A stretch of DNA of 64,000 nt from Bacillus sp. ISL-7 (GCF_018613065.1 NZ_JAGGQW010000002.1:1-64000), one strand, 5' to 3'. Shown: positions 8,276 through 18,081, numbered from the stretch's first letter. Translations and numbers: made by a program. The notes: a model not told the origin generated them from the letters alone.

Positions 8276-9163
8276 ATGATAAAGAAAAAAATCCTGCTAA
8301 AATTTTTCATACTAATCTTTCTTATGTTTGGGACATCTTCTTTTATTGAGAGCAAGGAGGTCAGAGCTTTCTCTAATCAGATTATCCAAAAAGGTGCAGT
8401 TGGTGATGATGTCATTGAACTGCAATCCAGGCTCCAGTATATTGGATTTTACCATGGGGAGATTGATGGGGTATTCGGATGGAGTACGTATTGGGCGTTA
8501 AGAAATTTTCAATATGAATTTGGGCTGCCAATTGATGGATTGGCGGGGTGGCCAACAAAATTAAAATTAGCCAATGCAAGCAAATACAATGAACAGTTTG
8601 TAAAAAAACAAATAAACTCAGGTAACAAATTTACACATTACGGTGGTGTAGATGAAAGTAAACAAAGTGCCCCTAATCCAACAAACAAAGCACCAGCAAA
8701 ACAAACACCCAAAAAAACAGCTCCACCAGAAAATACAGCTCAAAAAAACACAGCACCAAAAAATGGGACACCCAAAAAGCCAACAGCTGCTAACATACCA
8801 AATGGTTATTCACAAAATGATATCCAATTGATGGCTAATGCCGTTTATGGAGAATCAAGGGGAGAACCTTATACAGGTCAAGTTGCTGTTGCAGCTGTTA
8901 TTCTCAATAGGGTGAATAGTTCAACATTTCCTAATACAGTTTCAGGAGTAATTTTTGAGCCTGGTGCTTTCACTGCTGTTGCTGATGGGCAAATTTGGCT
9001 AACACCAAATGAAAATGCTAAGAAAGCCGTAATAGATGCAATCAATGGTTGGGATCCAACTGGAGAGGCATTATACTATTTTAACCCAGATACTGCTACT
9101 AGCGGCTGGATATGGGGACGACCTCAAATAAAACAAATCGGGAAACATATTTTTTGCAAGTAG
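8276..9163 (+). CDS. sleB: Spore cortex-lytic enzyme SleB
   Basis: Germination-specific lytic transglycosylase of 295 residues. Order of parts: signal peptide (about residues 1-31), peptidoglycan-binding domain of type 1 (36-98, with the repeat GDDVIELQSRL), a Pro/Lys/Thr/Asn-rich linker (about 122-175), and the Hydrolase_2 catalytic domain (180-295) with the catalytic Glu193 in AVYGESRGE. The linker is rich in short near-repeats such as APK/TPKK. In spores SleB is deposited with YpeB, whose gene follows at 14 bases, and cleaves cortex containing muramic-delta-lactam. In B. subtilis the pair is made in the forespore under sigma-G; no clear sigma-G promoter was found here. Confidence 0.95.
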   Translation: MIKKKILLKFFILIFLMFGTSSFIESKEVRAFSNQIIQKGAVGDDVIELQSRLQYIGFYHGEIDGVFGWSTYWALRNFQYEFGLPIDGLAGWPTKLKLANASKYNEQFVKKQINSGNKFTHYGGVDESKQSAPNPTNKAPAKQTPKKTAPPENTAQKNTAPKNGTPKKPTAANIPNGYSQNDIQLMANAVYGESRGEPYTGQVAVAAVILNRVNSSTFPNTVSGVIFEPGAFTAVADGQIWLTPNENAKKAVIDAINGWDPTGEALYYFNPDTATSGWIWGRPQIKQIGKHIFCK

Positions 9164-9177
9164 AGAGGTGAATAGAA

Positions 9178-10527
9178 TTGATTAGAGGAATATTAATAGG
9201 TGTTCTCGCTGTAGGTGTCGCGGGAACAGCCTATTGGGGCTACCAAGAACATCAGGAAAAAAATGCAATATTAATAAATGCAGAAAATACTTATCAACGA
9301 GCATTCCATGATCTTTCCTATCAAGTGGATTTATTACATGATAAGATTGGAACAACCCTTGCAATGAATTCAAGGCAATCCTTGTCTCCATCGTTAATTG
9401 AGGTATGGAGGATTACTTCAGAAGCACATAGTGATGTAGGGCAACTGCCGCTAACATTACTACCTTTTAACAAGACGGAGGAATTCTTGGCCAATATTGG
9501 AAACTTCAGCTATCGAACCGCTGCTAGAGATTTAGACAAGGAACCATTGTCAAAGGATGAATACAACACTTTAAAGGTACTTTATAAGCAGTCTGGTGAT
9601 ATTCAGGATGACCTTCGAAAAGTACAGCATATGGTACTCAAAAATAACCTTCGCTGGATGGATGTTGAACTTGCCCTGGCTTCTGGCAAGGAATCTACGG
9701 ATAATACAATAATTGACGGCTTTAAATCTGTAGAAAAGACAGTGACAGGCTATGAAGAATCGGACTTGGGCCCAACTTTTGTAAATATGCAAAAAAAGGA
9801 TGAAAATTTTAAAAAAATAAAAGGAAAAACGATTTCCAAGCAAGAAGCCATTAAGATCGCTAAAAAGTATATGAAAATTGATGGGAATTCCGAATTGAAA
9901 GTTACTGAAAATGGAAAAGGTTCCGATTATGGTTTTTATAGTGTTTCCATAAAAAATAAGAAAACCGGTGATGAAGGCAGTATGGACATTACCAAAAAAG
10001 CGGGACATCCAATTTGGTTTATTAACCATCGAGATGTAAAAAAACAAGTTCTCAGTTTAAATGATGCTGATAATAAGGCGGCGACTTTTCTAAAAGAAAC
10101 AGGTTTTAAAGATTTAGAGATATTTGAAAGCACACAATATGACAATATCGGTGTTTTCAATTTTGTTTCAAAAATAAATGGTATTAGAATTTACCCTGAA
10201 TCGATTAAAGTTAAAGTTGCTTTGGACAATGGCGATATTATTGGTGTATCCGCCGAGGAGTATTTAAAATCTTTTCAGACAAGGAAAATAGAAAAGCCTG
10301 CTATTTCTTTAGAACAAGCCCGAGCAAAGGTGAATCCTAACTTTAAAGTAATGGAAGACCGGCAGGCAATTATAATAAATGACCTTAACAAAGAGGTGCT
10401 TTGTTATGAGTTCCTTGGGACAATCGATGATGATACCTATCGTATTTTTATTAATGCAAAAAGCGGTGTAGAAGAAGATGTTGAAAAAATGAAGAATGCT
10501 GAGAAGGTATATGAAGACGTGATATAA
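9178..10527 (+). CDS. ypeB: Germination protein YpeB
   Basis: Partner of SleB, 449 residues (B. subtilis 450). An uncleaved N-terminal membrane helix (about residues 3-20) is followed by a helical N-terminal domain and three PepSY-like repeats in the C-terminal half (around 215-290, 295-365 and 370-445). YpeB is needed to stabilise SleB in the dormant spore and is cut by proteases during germination. Translation starts at TTG 9178, 14 bases after sleB, with AGAGGTG upstream. A hairpin terminator overlaps the stop codon, so sleB-ypeB is a two-gene operon. Confidence 0.93.
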   Translation: MIRGILIGVLAVGVAGTAYWGYQEHQEKNAILINAENTYQRAFHDLSYQVDLLHDKIGTTLAMNSRQSLSPSLIEVWRITSEAHSDVGQLPLTLLPFNKTEEFLANIGNFSYRTAARDLDKEPLSKDEYNTLKVLYKQSGDIQDDLRKVQHMVLKNNLRWMDVELALASGKESTDNTIIDGFKSVEKTVTGYEESDLGPTFVNMQKKDENFKKIKGKTISKQEAIKIAKKYMKIDGNSELKVTENGKGSDYGFYSVSIKNKKTGDEGSMDITKKAGHPIWFINHRDVKKQVLSLNDADNKAATFLKETGFKDLEIFESTQYDNIGVFNFVSKINGIRIYPESIKVKVALDNGDIIGVSAEEYLKSFQTRKIEKPAISLEQARAKVNPNFKVMEDRQAIIINDLNKEVLCYEFLGTIDDDTYRIFINAKSGVEEDVEKMKNAEKVYEDVI

Positions 10528-10559
10528 GGAAGAGCAATTGCTTTTCCTTATATTTTTTT
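10523..10559 (+). terminator. Terminator after ypeB
   Basis: ATAAGGAA...AGC/GCT...TTCCTTAT hairpin around an AATT loop followed by seven T residues. Confidence 0.8.
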
Positions 10560-10606
10560 CAAATAACTCCAATAATAAATATATATTGATTGGTGGAGTG
10601 GATGTT

Positions 10607-10786
10607 ATGAAAAAGGTAGAAAGTGTTTTAATTAAAGTTGTCATCATACAGTTTATTTTTCTATTTTTTGCACAGTTATTTTTTCATCAGTTGGATGTCT
10701 TTCCTCAAGTAAAACAATTGACAAAATACGAAGGGGTAAATGAAAATACATATACTGATATTCTTGAAACCTTCCAAGGAAAATGA
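10607..10786 (+). CDS. ypfB: YpfB-family small membrane protein (DUF5359)
   Basis: Protein of 59 residues with one hydrophobic segment (about residues 10-27) and a short polar tail. The ATG at 10607 follows GGTGGAGTGG; a longer in-frame start at 10538 lies inside the ypeB terminator. Position between ypeB and cmk, size and the segment KVESVLIKVVIIQFI fit YpfB. Unlike B. subtilis, no ypfA gene (PilZ-type c-di-GMP receptor) lies between ypeB and ypfB. Function unknown. Confidence 0.65.
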   Translation: MKKVESVLIKVVIIQFIFLFFAQLFFHQLDVFPQVKQLTKYEGVNENTYTDILETFQGK

Positions 10787-10812
10787 GAAAGCAGGCCTGC
10801 CTGCTTTCTTTT
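10786..10812 (+). terminator. Terminator after ypfB
   Basis: Nine-pair stem GAAAGCAGG (10787-10795) with CCTGCTTTC (10800-10808), four-base loop, TTTT tail. Confidence 0.9.
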
Positions 10813-10873
10813 GATTGAACATAATTATAATTGTCATTAAATTTCATTTTTATAGTCGTAAATAAAAGAGGCA

Positions 10874-10902
10874 TTGACATATCTTGTGGTAAAATAAATA
10901 GT
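10874..10902 (+). promoter_or_regulatory. Possible sigma-A promoter of cmk
   Basis: Perfect TTGACA at 10874-10879, then 17 bases to AATAGT at 10897-10902. The -10 is weak, but this is the only candidate between the ypfB terminator and cmk. Confidence 0.45.
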
Positions 10903-10944
10903 AGACAACATCTGAGATAATCATGATGGCAAATAGGAGGATTT

Positions 10945-11619
10945 ATGGAAAAAAAAATATCAATCGCAATAGACGGCCCTGCTGCAGCCGGTAAGAGTAC
11001 AGTTGCAAAAATTGTAGCAGAAAAACTTTCTTATATATATATCGATACTGGTGCTATGTACCGGGCATTAACATATAAGGCAATAGTTAATCAGCTAAAT
11101 ATAGAAGATGAAGATTCATTATTAGAGACATTATTATCTACGGATATTAAATTGCAGCCTTCTGAGAGTGGACAATTAGTATATCTAGACGATCGGGATG
11201 TGACAAATGAGATTCGTTTTGCTGAAGTAACTAATTCTACTTCATATGTTGCTAAACATCAGAAGGTCCGTGAAGAAATGGTCAGAAGACAACAAGCTTT
11301 TGCCTCTGAAGGCGGAGTTGTAATGGATGGTAGGGACATCGGGACACATGTATTGCCAGGTGCAGAGGTAAAGGTATTCTTACTTGCTAGTGTCGAGGAA
11401 AGAGCTGAGAGGCGTCATATTGAAAATGTCCAAAAAGGATTTCCATCCGACTTAGAAAAGTTGAAAGAAGAAATTGCTCGTAGAGATAAAATCGACTCAG
11501 AGAGAGAAATAGCACCACTGAAAAAAGCCGATGATGCAATTGAAATTGATACAACCTCTTTGACAATTCCTGATGTTGTTGAAAAAATAATGACGTTGGT
11601 GCACGAAAGGATTGGATAG
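10945..11619 (+). CDS. cmk: Cytidylate kinase
   Basis: Phosphorylates CMP and dCMP with ATP, 224 residues, cytoplasmic. The P-loop GPAAAGKST is at residues 10-18; the dTGAMYR motif and the DGRDIGTHV motif that bind nucleotide and the LID region with [14 protein letters not shown] near the C terminus are all visible. ATG at 10945 follows AGGAGG. It leads a cluster cmk, acyltransferase, ypfD; the next gene starts two bases after the cmk stop codon. Confidence 0.95.
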   Translation: MEKKISIAIDGPAAAGKSTVAKIVAEKLSYIYIDTGAMYRALTYKAIVNQLNIEDEDSLLETLLSTDIKLQPSESGQLVYLDDRDVTNEIRFAEVTNSTSYVAKHQKVREEMVRRQQAFASEGGVVMDGRDIGTHVLPGAEVKVFLLASVEERAERRHIENVQKGFPSDLEKLKEEIARRDKIDSEREIAPLKKADDAIEIDTTSLTIPDVVEKIMTLVHERIG

Positions 11620-11621
11620 GT

Positions 11622-12203
11622 GTGACGTTTTATGCGTTTGCAAGGTCAGTTATATATGGAGTTTTTAAGCCATGGTACAGGATTGAAGCCATTGGACGTG
11701 AAGATTTCCCGAAAGAGGGTGGGGTTCTTCTTTGTTCTAATCATATCCATAATTTCGATCCTATGGTTGTAGGAATCATGGCACCACGCCCTATTCACTA
11801 TATGGCAAAAGAAGAGATTTTTTCCGTTCCTGTTTTAGGTAATATTGTTAGGAAATGCAATGCATTTCCGGTTAAAAGGGGATTTAACGATCGTGAAGCA
11901 CTTAGAACAGGTTTAAAGATTTTAAAGGATGGTCATGTTTTCGGTCTTTTTCCAGAGGGAACAAGGAGTAAGAATGGGGAACTAGGAAAAGGACTTTCCG
12001 GGGCGGGATTTTTTGCTCTAAGATCAACAGCAGCAGTTGTACCTTGTGCTATTATTGGACCGTATAGAAGTTTCCGAAAATTAAAGGTCGTCTATGGACA
12101 ACCCATTGACCTGGAAGAAATGAGAAAAGAGAAAGCTTCAGCAGAACAAGTTACTGAATTAATTATGTCAAAGATTGAAAAACTTAAAAAAGAACATCAA
12201 TAG
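11622..12203 (+). CDS. plsC: 1-acyl-sn-glycerol-3-phosphate acyltransferase-like protein
   Basis: PlsC-family acyltransferase of 193 residues that would make phosphatidic acid from lysophosphatidic acid at the membrane. The catalytic HX4D box is seen as NHIHNFDP near residue 39-46, and the substrate motif FPEGTRS near residue 114. A hydrophobic N-terminal stretch (about residues 3-15) may associate with the membrane. It starts with GTG two bases after cmk. In B. subtilis 168 this slot is empty, while many other Bacillaceae have this gene between cmk and the S1-like gene. The exact acyl donor and substrate are inferred from the family. Confidence 0.85.
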   Translation: MTFYAFARSVIYGVFKPWYRIEAIGREDFPKEGGVLLCSNHIHNFDPMVVGIMAPRPIHYMAKEEIFSVPVLGNIVRKCNAFPVKRGFNDREALRTGLKILKDGHVFGLFPEGTRSKNGELGKGLSGAGFFALRSTAAVVPCAIIGPYRSFRKLKVVYGQPIDLEEMRKEKASAEQVTELIMSKIEKLKKEHQ

Positions 12204-12366
12204 GTTCTGCTTGACAAAAAAGACTATTTGTAAGAAGTTAATGGAAAGAGTTTTTTTTTGAAAATTCACTGCTTTTAGGTTTGTTTTATATATGTTGTAT
12301 GCTGCGTGGCATTCACCAGTTCATATATAGAATTTTTAGGAGTAAATGGATTAAGGAGGAATACAT

Positions 12367-13506
12367 ATGTCGGAAGAATTAAATCAAGTAGAAGTGAGAA
12401 ACTTTGAAATCGGGGATAAAGTAACAGGACAAGTTACTAAAGTAGAAGAAAAGCAGGTGCTCGTGGATATCCAAGGCAGCAAAATTGATGGAATCATCCC
12501 AATCAGTGAACTTTCAAGCTTGCATATTGAAAAAGCATCAGATGCAGTCGCAGATGGTGATGAATTAGAATTAGAAGTTTTAAAAGTAGAGGAAGAAGCA
12601 ATCATCCTATCCAAAAGGAAAGTAGATGCAGAAAAAGCATGGGAGAGTTTAGAAAAACAATTCCAAAGTGGAGAAGTTTTTGAAGCCGAGGTTAAAGACG
12701 TCGTAAAAGGCGGCCTTGTTGTTGATCTCGGAGTTCGTGGTTTTGTACCAGCATCCCTCGTTGAAGCTCATTTTGTAGAAGATTTCAGCGATTATAAAGG
12801 CCGTATCCTAACCTTTAAAATTGTAGAACTTGATAAGGAAAAGAATCGATTAATTCTTTCTCATCGAGCTGTTGTAGAACAAGAAAAAGGCAAACAAAAA
12901 CAAAATCGCCTAAGTGCTGTTCAAGTTGGCCAAATTATCGATGGTACAGTTCAAAGAATCACTGATTTTGGGGCATTTGTAGACATTGGCGGCATTGATG
13001 GTCTTGTTCATATTTCCCAATTATCTTATGAGCACATCGATAAGCCATCTGATGTAGTTCAAGAAGGGCAACAAGTACAGGTTAAGGTATTAAGTGTTGA
13101 TCGTGATAATGAAAGGATTTCTTTATCGATTAAAGAAACACTTCCTGGACCTTGGTCAAATATTTCCGAAAAAGCACCAAAAGGTACCGTTTTAAAAGGA
13201 AAAGTGAAAAGATTGGTTTCATATGGTGCATTTGTCGAAGTATTTCCTGGTGTTGAAGGGCTGGTTCATATCTCTCAAATTGCCCATAAACACATCGGTA
13301 CACCACATGAAGTATTAAAAGAAGGACAGGAAGTAGATGTCAAAGTTCTTGAGGCAAATGAGTCAGATCAACGTTTATCCTTAAGCATTAAAGAACTTCT
13401 TGAAAAAGAGTATGAGGAAAACCATGACTATGAACTTCCTGAAGAGTCAAAAGGCTTTCAGCTTGGAGAAGTTATTGGAGATAAATTAAAGAATCTAGGA
13501 AAATAA
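12367..13506 (+). CDS. ypfD: S1-domain RNA-binding protein (30S S1 homologue)
   Basis: Protein of 379 residues built from four S1 RNA-binding domains, starting around residues 14, 101, 186 and 272; the last two carry the clear pattern DFGAFVDIGG-DGLVHISQLS and SYGAFVEVFPGVEGLVHISQ. Gram-positive S1 homologues are shorter than the six-domain E. coli S1 and are not always ribosome-bound; the role is in translation or mRNA handling. ATG at 12367 has a strong AAGGAGG site. The 160-base gap before it is unusual within the cluster and may hold a leader or promoter, although no convincing -10/-35 pair was found. Confidence 0.92.
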   Translation: MSEELNQVEVRNFEIGDKVTGQVTKVEEKQVLVDIQGSKIDGIIPISELSSLHIEKASDAVADGDELELEVLKVEEEAIILSKRKVDAEKAWESLEKQFQSGEVFEAEVKDVVKGGLVVDLGVRGFVPASLVEAHFVEDFSDYKGRILTFKIVELDKEKNRLILSHRAVVEQEKGKQKQNRLSAVQVGQIIDGTVQRITDFGAFVDIGGIDGLVHISQLSYEHIDKPSDVVQEGQQVQVKVLSVDRDNERISLSIKETLPGPWSNISEKAPKGTVLKGKVKRLVSYGAFVEVFPGVEGLVHISQIAHKHIGTPHEVLKEGQEVDVKVLEANESDQRLSLSIKELLEKEYEENHDYELPEESKGFQLGEVIGDKLKNLGK

Positions 13507-13517
13507 TGGTGATTTAA

Positions 13518-14576
13518 GTGTCTAGATCTGAACGAAAATGGGACCACATTCGTTATGCCCTTGATAATAGGAAACATCATGCTTCAGCTTTCGATGATAT
13601 AAAATTTATTCACCAGGGATTACCGAATATCGGTGTGTTCGATGTTGGATTAGACCATGAATTTGGCGGACTTTATTTAAGTTCGCCAATTTTTATCAAT
13701 GCCATGACCGGTGGTGGTGGTGAAAAAACTTATCGTATCAATAAAGAGCTGGCAATAGTAGCTAAAAATACCGGTTTAACAATGGCTGTTGGGTCACAAA
13801 TGGCTGCATTAAAAGATAAAACTCAAAAATACACCTATGAAATTGTCCGTAAAGAGAATCCCAAAGGTGTTATTATTGCAAATTTAGGGAGTGAAGCCTC
13901 ACCAGACGACGCAAAAGCTGCTATCGAGATGGTTGAAGCAAATGCCCTGCAAATACACTTAAATGTAATTCAAGAATTAACTATGCCAGAGGGAGATCGG
14001 AATTTTTCTGGTGCACTTAAAAGAATTGAATCCATTGTTAAAGAGCTAACAGTCCCTGTTATTGTGAAAGAAGTTGGTTTCGGTATGGCAAAGGAAACTG
14101 TTCATTCACTTTCGTCAATTGGTGTTAAAGTGGTTGATGTGGGCGGCTCTGGGGGAACAAATTTTGCTGAAATTGAAAATAAGCGCAGGGAAAAATCTCT
14201 GTCTTTTTTTAATCAATGGGGAATCCCGACGGGTGTATCTATTCTTGAAGCAACGTCAGTTTCTAATCATCTATCCATCATTGGCTCGGGGGGATTTATG
14301 TCAGCGCATGATATTGCAAAAGGAATAGCGATTGGAGCAGATGCTGTTGGCATGGCAGGTTATTTCTTGAAAATTCTTGTTAAAGATGGGATAGAAACGT
14401 TACAGAAAGAAATCGAAATCCTTCATGAGGAATTAAAAATGATTATGACTGCTTTAGGTACAAAGACAGTTTCAGATTTAAAAAATGCACCACTAATAAT
14501 ATCTGGCGAAACCTATCATTGGTTAAATCAAAGAGGCATCGATACAAAACAATTTGCTCAGCGCACCAATAAATAA
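13518..14576 (+). CDS. fni: Isopentenyl-diphosphate delta-isomerase, type 2
   Basis: FMN- and NADPH-dependent enzyme of 352 residues (B. subtilis Fni 349) interconverting IPP and DMAPP, the C5 units used by hepS/hepT in this window. It has the TIM-barrel features MTGGGG near residue 63, NLGSEA, and the FMN phosphate motifs VGGSGGTNF and IGSGGF. Start is GTG at 13518, eleven bases after ypfD, with a modest GGTGAT ribosome binding site. It ends at a strong hairpin shared with the convergent ypzI. Confidence 0.93.
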   Translation: MSRSERKWDHIRYALDNRKHHASAFDDIKFIHQGLPNIGVFDVGLDHEFGGLYLSSPIFINAMTGGGGEKTYRINKELAIVAKNTGLTMAVGSQMAALKDKTQKYTYEIVRKENPKGVIIANLGSEASPDDAKAAIEMVEANALQIHLNVIQELTMPEGDRNFSGALKRIESIVKELTVPVIVKEVGFGMAKETVHSLSSIGVKVVDVGGSGGTNFAEIENKRREKSLSFFNQWGIPTGVSILEATSVSNHLSIIGSGGFMSAHDIAKGIAIGADAVGMAGYFLKILVKDGIETLQKEIEILHEELKMIMTALGTKTVSDLKNAPLIISGETYHWLNQRGIDTKQFAQRTNK

Positions 14577-14604
14577 AAGCTCCCGCTTTCGCGAGAGCTC
14601 TTTT
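14576..14604. terminator. Terminator between fni and ypzI
   Basis: AAAGCTC-CCGC stem with GCG-GAGCTCTTT, TTTC loop and a six-T tail; A/T-rich on both sides, so usable in both directions. Confidence 0.8.
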
Positions 14605-14751
14605 TTATTTATCATATTTTCCATCATTTAAATCTCTTGCTTCCTCAGGACTTGATAATTTTGTCGAGCCAGGATAATGTAATGCCTGATCACGATCTGA
14701 CTCCACTCTTCTACTTTCGCGTAACTTTTGTTCTTGTCGGTCTTTTCCCAT
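14605..14751 (-). CDS. ypzI: YpzI-family small protein
   Basis: Highly charged 48-residue protein beginning MGKDRQEQKLRESRRVESDRD, which matches the remembered YpzI of B. subtilis closely. The start at 14751 is fixed by AGGAGGTG on the minus strand; the frame remains open to 14802 but that extension covers the ribosome binding site. No signal peptide. Function is unknown. It is transcribed convergently with fni and divergently from yphA. Confidence 0.75.
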   Translation of the reverse strand: MGKDRQEQKLRESRRVESDRDQALHYPGSTKLSSPEEARDLNDGKYDK

Positions 14752-14859
14752 TCCTACACACCTCCTCTTAATAAGATGATTCACACAGGAAATATTATTC
14801 AAGGAAGTATGAAACTACATAAAGATTACCAATAATGAAAATAATAGGAGGTGTATGAG

Positions 14860-15468
14860 TTGGAAGGGTTACTCTTTTATTGGAGCTGTTGGGCCTTTTG
14901 GATTTACTTAACATTTATTTTAGAAAAACAAAACCCATTTCGAGTTAAACTTGCTGCTATCGTTTTAATTGCACTAATATTATCAAATATTCAATTTATG
15001 GTAGGTGAATTTGAAGTACAAGCAAGTGGATTATTTATTTTAGGTATCTGTTATTTATTCATTAGCCAGGAAAAACGAGGAGGAATAATTTACTTTTTTA
15101 TTTGTTCATTCATAATAACAATCGCATATGTAACCTTCCATTTATTTGAGATATTTGATCCAATTTGGATCGTTTTTAAGAAGGAATGGATGATGGGTAT
15201 AGCATTGTGGTATTTAGCCATACTATTGCAAAAAACTTTAAAAGGGAGATTGATCATAATTTTTGCAGGTGGAATGCAGGGAGAGATTTTATATGCATAT
15301 ATATTAAATAAATTCCAATTTCCCTATTTAATTGGGGAATTTGCCTATTTAGATGTGTGTTCGTTAACGGCACTTTTGCTTGCAGGATGGAGTACATTGG
15401 AAAACGCTGGTACAATATTGCAAAATCATTTTCATTTCTTTGAAAAAGGAAAGCAAAAATCCTCGTAA
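14860..15468 (+). CDS. yphA: YphA-family membrane protein
   Basis: Integral membrane protein of 202 residues with about six hydrophobic segments spanning most of the chain. TTG at 14860 is chosen because AGGAGG (14846-14851) lies eight bases before it; the in-frame GTG at 14851 overlaps that site. Starting MEGLLFYW agrees with the B. subtilis protein. Function unknown. It lies between ypzI and der as in B. subtilis. Confidence 0.78.
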   Translation: MEGLLFYWSCWAFWIYLTFILEKQNPFRVKLAAIVLIALILSNIQFMVGEFEVQASGLFILGICYLFISQEKRGGIIYFFICSFIITIAYVTFHLFEIFDPIWIVFKKEWMMGIALWYLAILLQKTLKGRLIIIFAGGMQGEILYAYILNKFQFPYLIGEFAYLDVCSLTALLLAGWSTLENAGTILQNHFHFFEKGKQKSS

Positions 15469-15534
15469 TTTAGAATCTTGTCAAGCTTCCCCATTGCGGG
15501 AAAGGAGTATCATTGATAATATAATATAGTTAGG

Positions 15535-15562
15535 CCCTTCTAGATGACAGAAGGGTTTCTTT
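15535..15562 (+). terminator. Terminator after yphA
   Basis: CCCTTCT/AGAAGGG stem (15535-15541 with 15549-15555), seven-base loop, followed by TTTCTTT. Confidence 0.7.
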
Positions 15563-15587
15563 ACTTAATAAGAACTATAGGGAATTA

Positions 15588-15645
15588 TCCCGCATTAACG
15601 GGAAGTAAGACCCCCACTGAAGGAAGTTTCACTCTATGCTAACAT
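15588..15645. repeat. Structured intergenic element before der
   Basis: Begins with a TCCCG-CATTAA-CGGGA hairpin (15588-15603) followed by AGTAAGACCCCCACT and a T/C-rich stretch. It looks like a compact dispersed element of Bacillaceae rather than a promoter, but only one copy occurs in this window, so the call is tentative. Confidence 0.3.
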
Positions 15646-15690
15646 ACTAAATTGTATTTGATTATAGAAAAGAAAGGATGGCGATTGTAA

Positions 15691-17001
15691 TTGGTTAAAC
15701 CTGTTATTGCCATTGTAGGACGGCCCAACGTAGGAAAATCAACTATTTTTAATCGAATTGTCGGTGAACGTATTTCCATTGTTGAGGACATTCCAGGAGT
15801 TACAAGAGATCGTATTTATAGTTCAGGTGAGTGGTTAACACATGACTTTAACGTGATTGATACTGGTGGTATAGATATTGGTGACGAACCTTTTTTAGAG
15901 CAAATCCGCCAACAAGCGGAAGTTGCGATTGATGAGGCTGATGTTATTATCTTCTTAACAAATGGACGAGAAGGGGTAACAGCAGCCGATGAAGAAGTGG
16001 CAAAAATATTATATAAGTCTAAAAAACCGGTTGTATTAGCTGTAAATAAAATAGATAATCCTGAAATGCGTGAAGATATCTATGATTTTTATTCATTAGG
16101 GTTTGGTGAGCCTATTCCAATTTCAGGGGCACATGGACTAGGGTTAGGTGACTTATTGGATGAAGCAGCAAGACATTTTCCAAAAAACAAACCTATTGAA
16201 TATGGTGAAGATGTAGTCAAATTTTCCTTAATTGGGCGGCCAAATGTAGGGAAATCCTCATTGGTAAATGCTATATTAGGCGAAGAACGTGTAATCGTAA
16301 GTGATATTGCCGGTACAACTCGTGATGCAGTCGATTCTCCATATACATTTAATGGGGGAAAATATGTCATAATTGATACAGCAGGAATTAGGAAAAAAGG
16401 TAAGGTATATGAGAGTACGGAAAAATATAGTGTCCTCCGTGCACTAAGGGCAATTGAACGTTCTGACGTTGTTCTTGTTGTCATTAACGCCGAAGAAGGA
16501 ATCATTGAACAGGACAAAAAGATAGCTGGGTATGCACATGAAGCCGGCAGGGCTATCGTTATTGTTGTAAATAAGTGGGACGCTATTGAAAAAGATGAGA
16601 AGACCATGAAGGAACTTGAACACAAGATCAGGGAACATTTCTTATTTCTTAGTTATGCTCCAATTGTGTTTTTATCCGCAAAAACAAAAAAACGAATCCA
16701 TACACTTCTGCCAATGATCAACACTGCTAGTGAAAACCACTCGATGAGGGTTGAAACAAGTGTCCTTAATGATGTCATCATGGACGCAGTAGCAATGAAT
16801 CCGACCCCAACAGACAATGGCAGACGCTTAAAATTATATTATACAACCCAAGTGGCTGTTAAACCGCCGACCTTTGTTGTGTTTGTAAACGAACCTGAAT
16901 TATTGCACTTTTCCTATGAACGCTTCCTAGAGAACAGAATTAGAGATGCTTTTGGATTTGAAGGAACTCCTATCAAAATTTTTGCAAGAGAAAGAAAATA
17001 A
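15691..17001 (+). CDS. der: Ribosome-assembly GTPase Der (EngA)
   Basis: Essential GTPase with two tandem GTPase domains, 436 residues as in B. subtilis. First P-loop GRPNVGKST at residues 9-17, with DTGG and NKID; second P-loop GRPNVGKSS near residue 183, with DTAG and NKWD; a C-terminal KH-like domain follows from about residue 350. It acts in maturation of the 50S subunit. Translation starts at TTG 15691; upstream AAAGGATGG is about 12 bases away, a little far. An ATG inside that site is out of frame. gpsA follows after 24 bases. Confidence 0.96.
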   Translation: MVKPVIAIVGRPNVGKSTIFNRIVGERISIVEDIPGVTRDRIYSSGEWLTHDFNVIDTGGIDIGDEPFLEQIRQQAEVAIDEADVIIFLTNGREGVTAADEEVAKILYKSKKPVVLAVNKIDNPEMREDIYDFYSLGFGEPIPISGAHGLGLGDLLDEAARHFPKNKPIEYGEDVVKFSLIGRPNVGKSSLVNAILGEERVIVSDIAGTTRDAVDSPYTFNGGKYVIIDTAGIRKKGKVYESTEKYSVLRALRAIERSDVVLVVINAEEGIIEQDKKIAGYAHEAGRAIVIVVNKWDAIEKDEKTMKELEHKIREHFLFLSYAPIVFLSAKTKKRIHTLLPMINTASENHSMRVETSVLNDVIMDAVAMNPTPTDNGRRLKLYYTTQVAVKPPTFVVFVNEPELLHFSYERFLENRIRDAFGFEGTPIKIFARERK

Positions 17002-17025
17002 AAGATAAGGTGGGTGTGATTTAAA

Positions 17026-18081
17026 TTGAATGCTACTAAAACTGCAATAGCTGTTATCGGAGCTGGAAGCTGGGGAACCGCATTGGCAATGGTCCTTGCG
17101 GACAATGGACATGAAGTCCGTCTTTGGAGCCATAACGAGGTTCAGGTGAAAGAAATTAATGAAGAGCACACAAATAAGAAATATTTGCCTGAGATCGTTC
17201 TTTCAGAATTAATTGTGGGGTATGCTTCATTAAGTGATACATTAGCGGGAGTGGATACAATTATATTAGCTGTTCCCACGAAAGCAATACGTGAGGTAAT
17301 TGGAAAAATCCGTACCGTGCAAGCTGGTCCGATTTTGATCGCACACGTAAGTAAAGGAATCGAACCTGATTCATTAATGCGTATATCAGAAATAATAAGA
17401 GTAGAAATGCCCAAAGAATTGCTAAAAGGTGTCGTTGTTCTGTCTGGTCCTAGTCATGCTGAAGAAGTAAGCCTTCGTCACCCAACAACGGTAACCGTTA
17501 CTTCAGAAAATATGGCTGCCGCAGAAAAAGTACAGGATTTATTCATCAACAACAATTTTCGAGTGTACACGAATTCAGATATCATCGGTGTTGAAATAGG
17601 TGGTGCATTAAAAAATATTATTGCACTTGCAGCGGGTATTACAGATGGGCTTGGTTATGGTGATAATGCAAAGGCAGCCTTAATGACACGAGGATTAGCT
17701 GAAATTGCTCGTCTAGGAACCAAAATGGGAGCCAATCCATTAACTTTTTCAGGCCTAGCAGGAATAGGTGATTTAATTGTTACATGTACAAGCGTCCATT
17801 CAAGGAACTGGAGAGCGGGAAACCTATTAGGTAAAGGGAAAACCCTTAATGAGGTTTTGGATAACATGGGGATGGTTGTAGAGGGTGTGAGAACCACCAA
17901 AGCGGCTTATCAGTTAGCGAAAAAGTATGATGTAAATATGCCAATAACCTTTGCGCTATATGATGTCTTATTTAACGGGAAGAACGCAATAGACGCTGTA
18001 GATGTATTAATGGCACGTGGAAAGACCCACGAAATGGAAGATTTGGTTAATGTTTTAGATGAAAGGAATATTGAAGACTAA
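17026..18081 (+). CDS. gpsA: Glycerol-3-phosphate dehydrogenase [NAD(P)+]
   Basis: Makes sn-glycerol-3-phosphate for phospholipid synthesis from dihydroxyacetone phosphate, 351 residues. Rossmann motif GAGSWGTALA is at residues 12-21; the catalytic lysine region GGALKNIIALAAG, the substrate-binding GLGYGDNAKAALMTRGL and the RNWRAG segment are all conserved. The start is TTG at 17026 after AAGGTGGGTGTGA. der-gpsA is the B. subtilis order. The product would feed the acyltransferase pathway that includes the plsC-like gene at 11.6 kb. Confidence 0.95.
   Translation: MNATKTAIAVIGAGSWGTALAMVLADNGHEVRLWSHNEVQVKEINEEHTNKKYLPEIVLSELIVGYASLSDTLAGVDTIILAVPTKAIREVIGKIRTVQAGPILIAHVSKGIEPDSLMRISEIIRVEMPKELLKGVVVLSGPSHAEEVSLRHPTTVTVTSENMAAAEKVQDLFINNNFRVYTNSDIIGVEIGGALKNIIALAAGITDGLGYGDNAKAALMTRGLAEIARLGTKMGANPLTFSGLAGIGDLIVTCTSVHSRNWRAGNLLGKGKTLNEVLDNMGMVVEGVRTTKAAYQLAKKYDVNMPITFALYDVLFNGKNAIDAVDVLMARGKTHEMEDLVNVLDERNIED

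Noticed and set aside
15495..15517. Promoter TTGCGG-N17-TAATAT before der
   Set aside because: It would read straight into the terminator at 15535, so it is unlikely to serve der.
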